The notes under the pieces are model-generated. The model had not been told where the DNA came from. It made no database searches and saw only the letters and a list, made by a program, of their open reading frames with translations. A stretch of 24,080 bases of DNA from SURF-32 sp964648365 (GTDB lineage: Bacteria > Planctomycetota > Phycisphaerae > UBA1845), in contig CAZYLK010000088.1 of assembly GCA_964648365.1 (NCBI GenBank), positions 1 through 24,080 of the forward strand. Direction: 5' to 3'. Both the position numbers and the translations under genes were made by a program. Shown here in pieces: positions 21,521 to 24,080 of the stretch (within the stretch, counting starts at the first letter, position 1; every line of letters begins with the position of its first letter).

Positions 21521-22957
21521 TCACAGCCTAGTCTGCTCGGCCGCGGCGTCCCACGCCAGGATGCCGCCTTTGAGGTTGGTCACGTCGTGGCCCAGCCGTT
21601 GAAGCAGGGCGCACGCCCGCGCCGACCTCGCGCCGCTGCGGCAGTTCACCAGCAGCGGACGGCCGGAGGGAACCTCGCCGAGGCGCGACGCCAGACGCGT
21701 GTGCGCGATGTTCGTTGCGTGCGGGACATGCCCTTCCGCGAACTCGCTCGCGCGGCGCACGTCGAGCACGTTCACGCGCTGCTGCCGCACCATCTCGCGG
21801 GCCGCGGTCACGTCGATCTCCCGGATCGCAGCCAGTTTCACGCCCGCCGCAGAGATAGCGTCGACCTCGCCCGCGGGGTACCAGCCGCGGATGCGATCCA
21901 ACCCGACGCGCACCAGGTCGCGGACGGCCTCCTCCAGCCGCGACGGCTCGATGACAAGATAGATGTCCTCGTCCTCGCGAACCATCGACCCGGCGTCCGT
22001 GTTGAAGGCCTTCGTGAGCGGAAACGACAGCGCGCCCGGCACGTGGCCCGCCCGGAAGGCGTCCCAAGGCCGCGTATCGATGATCGCCACCCGCCGGCCA
22101 TCGAGCGCTCGCAGGTCGTCGACCGTCATGGGCGGCGGGGCGGGCAATTCACCCAGCACGGCCGGTCCCTCCCGGTTGACGCGCTTCATGGTCGCGAAAT
22201 ACAGCGGCGGCTCGGGCTGACCGCTGAGAATGAACTCTACGAAACTTCGCTCGGAGGTTGCGGCGCGCATGGCGGGGTTGAATCGGCGCTCGTATCCAAT
22301 GGTGCTGGTCGGCACGGCGCCGAGCGCCTTGCCGCAGGCGCTGCCGGCGCCGTGCGCCGGCCAGACCTGGACGAAATCGGGAACGCGGTCGAGCCTGGAC
22401 ACAGTCTCGAAGAGTCGTCTCGCTGAAGCCTCCATCACACCCGCCTGTCCCGCGGCGGTCTCGAGCAGATCGGGGCGGCCGAGATCGCCGACGAAGACGA
22501 AGTCCCCGGTCGCGATGGCGATCGGCTCGGTCGCGCCGCCGCCGCGGTCGGTCACCAGAAAGGCGATGTGCTCCGGCGTGTGGCCCGGTGTGTGGAGCAC
22601 CTTGAAGTCGATGTGCCCGATCGCGAACGTGTCGCCGTCATGCAGACGCCGGTGCTCGTAGCTGCCGCCGCCGAGCTTCCGGTCCAGCCACTCGGACCTC
22701 CACTCCGGTCCGCCCTCGTCCGAGACGTAGACCTTGGCGCCGACCCGCTCGGCCAGTTCACGCGCGCCGGAGACGAAGTCAGCGTGGATGTGCGTTTCGG
22801 CGACCGCGGTGATCCGCAGGCCGTTGTCGCCCGCGAGGCGGACGTACCGGTCCACGTCGCGCTCCGGGTCGATGACGATCGCATCGCCCGTGCGCTGACA
22901 CCCGATCAGGTAAGCCGCCTGGGCCAGCTTGTCGTCGTAGATCATGCGCATGAACAT
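21521..22957 (-). CDS. CstB-like persulfide dioxygenase-rhodanese fusion
   Basis: This 478-residue protein joins a metallo-beta-lactamase persulfide dioxygenase (about 1-250) to two rhodanese domains (about 275-370 and 383-475). Iron ligands of ETHE1 type are His56 (ETHIHAD), His126 (HTPGHTPEH) and Asp152 (TGDFVF), with PAHGAGSACG at 200-209. The first rhodanese lacks the catalytic Cys (YLVIEPS in its place); the second has Cys439 in CRSGARS. The same three-part order, with an inactive middle domain, is found in Staphylococcus CstB, which turns persulfides into thiosulfate or sulfite. The role is sulfide/persulfide detoxification in the cytoplasm. ATG 22957 has AGGGAG about eight bases upstream; the 32-residue upstream reading is not supported. 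No sulfide-sensing regulator or sulfide:quinone reductase gene is adjacent. Confidence 0.9.
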   Translation of the reverse strand: MFMRMIYDDKLAQAAYLIGCQRTGDAIVIDPERDVDRYVRLAGDNGLRITAVAETHIHADFVSGARELAERVGAKVYVSDEGGPEWRSEWLDRKLGGGSYEHRRLHDGDTFAIGHIDFKVLHTPGHTPEHIAFLVTDRGGGATEPIAIATGDFVFVGDLGRPDLLETAAGQAGVMEASARRLFETVSRLDRVPDFVQVWPAHGAGSACGKALGAVPTSTIGYERRFNPAMRAATSERSFVEFILSGQPEPPLYFATMKRVNREGPAVLGELPAPPPMTVDDLRALDGRRVAIIDTRPWDAFRAGHVPGALSFPLTKAFNTDAGSMVREDEDIYLVIEPSRLEEAVRDLVRVGLDRIRGWYPAGEVDAISAAGVKLAAIREIDVTAAREMVRQQRVNVLDVRRASEFAEGHVPHATNIAHTRLASRLGEVPSGRPLLVNCRSGARSARACALLQRLGHDVTNLKGGILAWDAAAEQTRL

Positions 22958-23101
22958 TGAGTCACTCCCTGCCAGACGCCGACGGGACGCAGCACTTGAG
23001 CGTAGCACGAGCGGCCGGGGAACTCCAAGCCGGTGCGGAACCAGCCGCCGCAAGGGGTGCGTGACGCAATCCGCGGGGCGTTCAAGCCGTCGGCGGCGCG
23101 C

Positions 23102-23225
23102 GTGGCACGGTCTTCCAGACCGTGATTGCGACTCGGTATTTTGGCCCGCTTAGAGGGAAACTGCTTCACGACGGCCAGGCGCGCCTGCCGCCCTCTGAAT
23201 CACACGGACTGGAAGGCCGTGCCAC
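23102..23225. repeat. Nested palindromic repeat pair in inverted orientation
   Basis: The left element (23102-23124) is itself a palindrome, CACGGTCT-tcc-AGACCGTG. The right element (23201-23225) contains CACGGACTGGAAGGCCGTG and its reverse complement matches the left element except for a few positions. The pair could fold as one large or two small hairpins. Such CACGG(T/C)CTTCCAG-type repeats look like dispersed intergenic elements. Confidence 0.55.
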
Positions 23226-23326
23226 GCTCGAGCCTGCCCGCCGGGTCTGTCACGCACCCGCCGCAAGTGTCGCACCCTCAGCCGGTGCCGCCCGCTCTTC
23301 GAATTGGGAACCACGATCCCCGTGCC

Positions 23327-23344
23327 GCCAGGCTGGAGCCTGGC
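23327..23344. repeat. Short perfect palindrome (GCCAGGCT-gg-AGCCTGGC)
   Basis: Eight-base arms (23327-23334 and 23337-23344) are exact reverse complements. The design is the same as at 23-40 with different outer bases. There is no T-run. Confidence 0.5.
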
Positions 23345-23417
23345 AATCCCAGGCCCGTTCCGTGTGTGTCATGCGGCCGAATCTTGATGCAGAGCGGCCG
23401 GGCGACGGGTCGCCGGA

Positions 23418-23446
23418 TTGGTCCTGTCGGGACCGGAATATACAAT
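23418..23446 (+). promoter_or_regulatory. Promoter of the ECF sigma factor gene
   Basis: TTGGTC (23418-23423), exactly 17 bases, then TACAAT (23441-23446, five of six matches). Transcription would start near 23453, about 24 bases before the ATG at 23477. It looks like a housekeeping promoter, not an ECF-type autoregulated one. Confidence 0.55.
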
Positions 23447-23476
23447 CTGAGCGGGTCGAGGCCGGACGGTTGTCTC

Positions 23477-24079
23477 ATGGAATGGCTCACGACGTCGACG
23501 ATCCTGCAGCGCCTGCACAATTTCGACGACCGGACCGTCTGGGATAATTTTGCCAGGCGCTTCCGGAAGCCGCTGCTGGCGTTCGCGCGCAAGATCGGCA
23601 TTCCCGGCGACGAGGCTGAGGACGTCGTGCAGGAAATTCTGCTCGCCTTTGCGGAGGCTTTTCGCCGGGACCAGTACGACCCGGGCAAGGGACGACTGAG
23701 CCACTGGCTGTTCGGCATCGCCTATCGGCAGATCGCCAACGTGCGTCGGAAGCGGGCGATCGAGGGCGCCCGCAGGGATCCGCGCGGCGAGAAGACGTCG
23801 TTTTTGGGCAGCGTCCCGGCAGAGAATGACGCCCGGGCGACCTGGGACGAAGAATGGGAAAAGTCGCTGATCGACACGTGCCTTCGCCAGGCCCGGGCGG
23901 AGGTGTCCGAGTCCACCTATCGCGCGTTTGAGATCGTGGTGCGCCAGGGCCGCACGCCCGACGACGCCGCGGCCGAACTCAACATGACCCGCAACGCCAT
24001 CTACGTGGCCAAGCATCGCGTGCTCAAGCGACTGGAAGAACTGATGAAGGACTACGAAGAGTTGCTCACCACGCAATAG
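23477..24079 (+). CDS. ECF-type RNA polymerase sigma factor
   Basis: A 200-residue sigma-70 family protein of the extracytoplasmic function class. Region 2 covers about 20-96 (FARRFRKPLLAFARKIG, then EAEDVVQEILLAFAEAF, then LSHWLFGIAYRQIANVRRKR). Region 4 covers about 135-190, with the helix-turn-helix TPDDAAAELNMTRNAIYVAKHRVLKRL. The linker between them is hydrophilic. Region 3 is absent. ATG 23477 is taken because the promoter ends just before it and the protein then begins like planctomycete ECF factors (MEWLTTSTILQRL); no clear RBS is present. In Planctomycetota this kind of ECF factor is often followed by a serine/threonine kinase gene, but the window ends one base after the stop codon, so the partner is not visible. 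No anti-sigma gene is seen upstream. Confidence 0.9.
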   Translation: MEWLTTSTILQRLHNFDDRTVWDNFARRFRKPLLAFARKIGIPGDEAEDVVQEILLAFAEAFRRDQYDPGKGRLSHWLFGIAYRQIANVRRKRAIEGARRDPRGEKTSFLGSVPAENDARATWDEEWEKSLIDTCLRQARAEVSESTYRAFEIVVRQGRTPDDAAAELNMTRNAIYVAKHRVLKRLEELMKDYEELLTTQ

Positions 24080-24080
24080 C

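Larger units (their letters stand above)
22958..23476. other. Gene-free stretch of about 520 bases with palindromic repeats
   Basis: No frame here has an RBS or family-like translation. It holds an inverted repeat pair (23102-23124 and 23201-23225), a short palindrome (23327-23344) and the ECF sigma promoter at 23418-23446. The long reading from 23126 into the sigma gene is not coding before 23477, since the promoter lies inside it. Confidence 0.6.

Noticed and set aside
1..24080. CRISPR array, prophage, insertion sequence or rRNA
   Set aside because: No regularly spaced direct repeats, transposase, integrase, phage structural gene or rRNA sequence was seen on either strand.

Overview
The window is a high-GC bacterial chromosome fragment, most likely from a Planctomycetota (Phycisphaerae-like) metagenome-assembled genome. 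This rests on gene style: a zinc-ribbon membrane protein, a Tat-dependent ankyrin protein, a fused EMO/EtfD-like membrane Fe-S oxidoreductase, a SMUG1-type uracil-DNA glycosylase, Uma2 paralogues and an ECF sigma factor of planctomycete type. No single marker proves it. Two runs of exactly 100 N (14547-14646 and 19439-19538) are scaffold gaps. One cuts the 5' end of an S41 peptidase gene; the other cuts the 3' end of ispG and the 5' end of a Uma2 gene.

Layout. 1-5.6 kb: a small membrane protein, a double zinc-ribbon membrane protein, an exported ankyrin protein, a convergent secreted ThuA/GATase-like protein with a Cys-rich tail, and a 67-residue lipoprotein closed by a strong terminator. 5.6-10.5 kb: mgtE (minus), divergent from ilvC (plus), then an EMO/EtfD-like oxidoreductase. 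A 25-nt inverted repeat overlaps the ilvC stop codon. 10.6-14.5 kb (minus): S41 peptidase, ABC-2 permease and a proline/alanine-rich lipoprotein. 14.7-19.4 kb (plus): SMUG1, then a run of four overlapping genes (AbiEii/MNT-like nucleotidyltransferase, AAA ATPase, TOPRIM/DUF3226 protein, ispG). 19.5-21.4 kb: two Uma2 paralogues flanking a zeta-toxin-like gene without its P-loop and its small partner. 21.4-23 kb (minus): tRNA-Leu(UAA) just downstream of a CstB-like persulfide dioxygenase/rhodanese. 23-24 kb: a gene-free stretch with palindromic repeats, then an ECF sigma factor with a clear promoter.

The most interesting unit is the nucleotidyltransferase-ATPase-TOPRIM cassette. The ATPase/TOPRIM pairing resembles OLD, Gabija and PARIS anti-phage systems. 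Its DNA is visibly less GC-rich than its neighbours, and it is fused by overlapping stop/start codons to the essential isoprenoid gene ispG. The next 2 kb (Uma2, toxin-antitoxin remnant, Uma2) also looks like accessory DNA, so 15.6-21.4 kb reads as a small variable island around a core gene.
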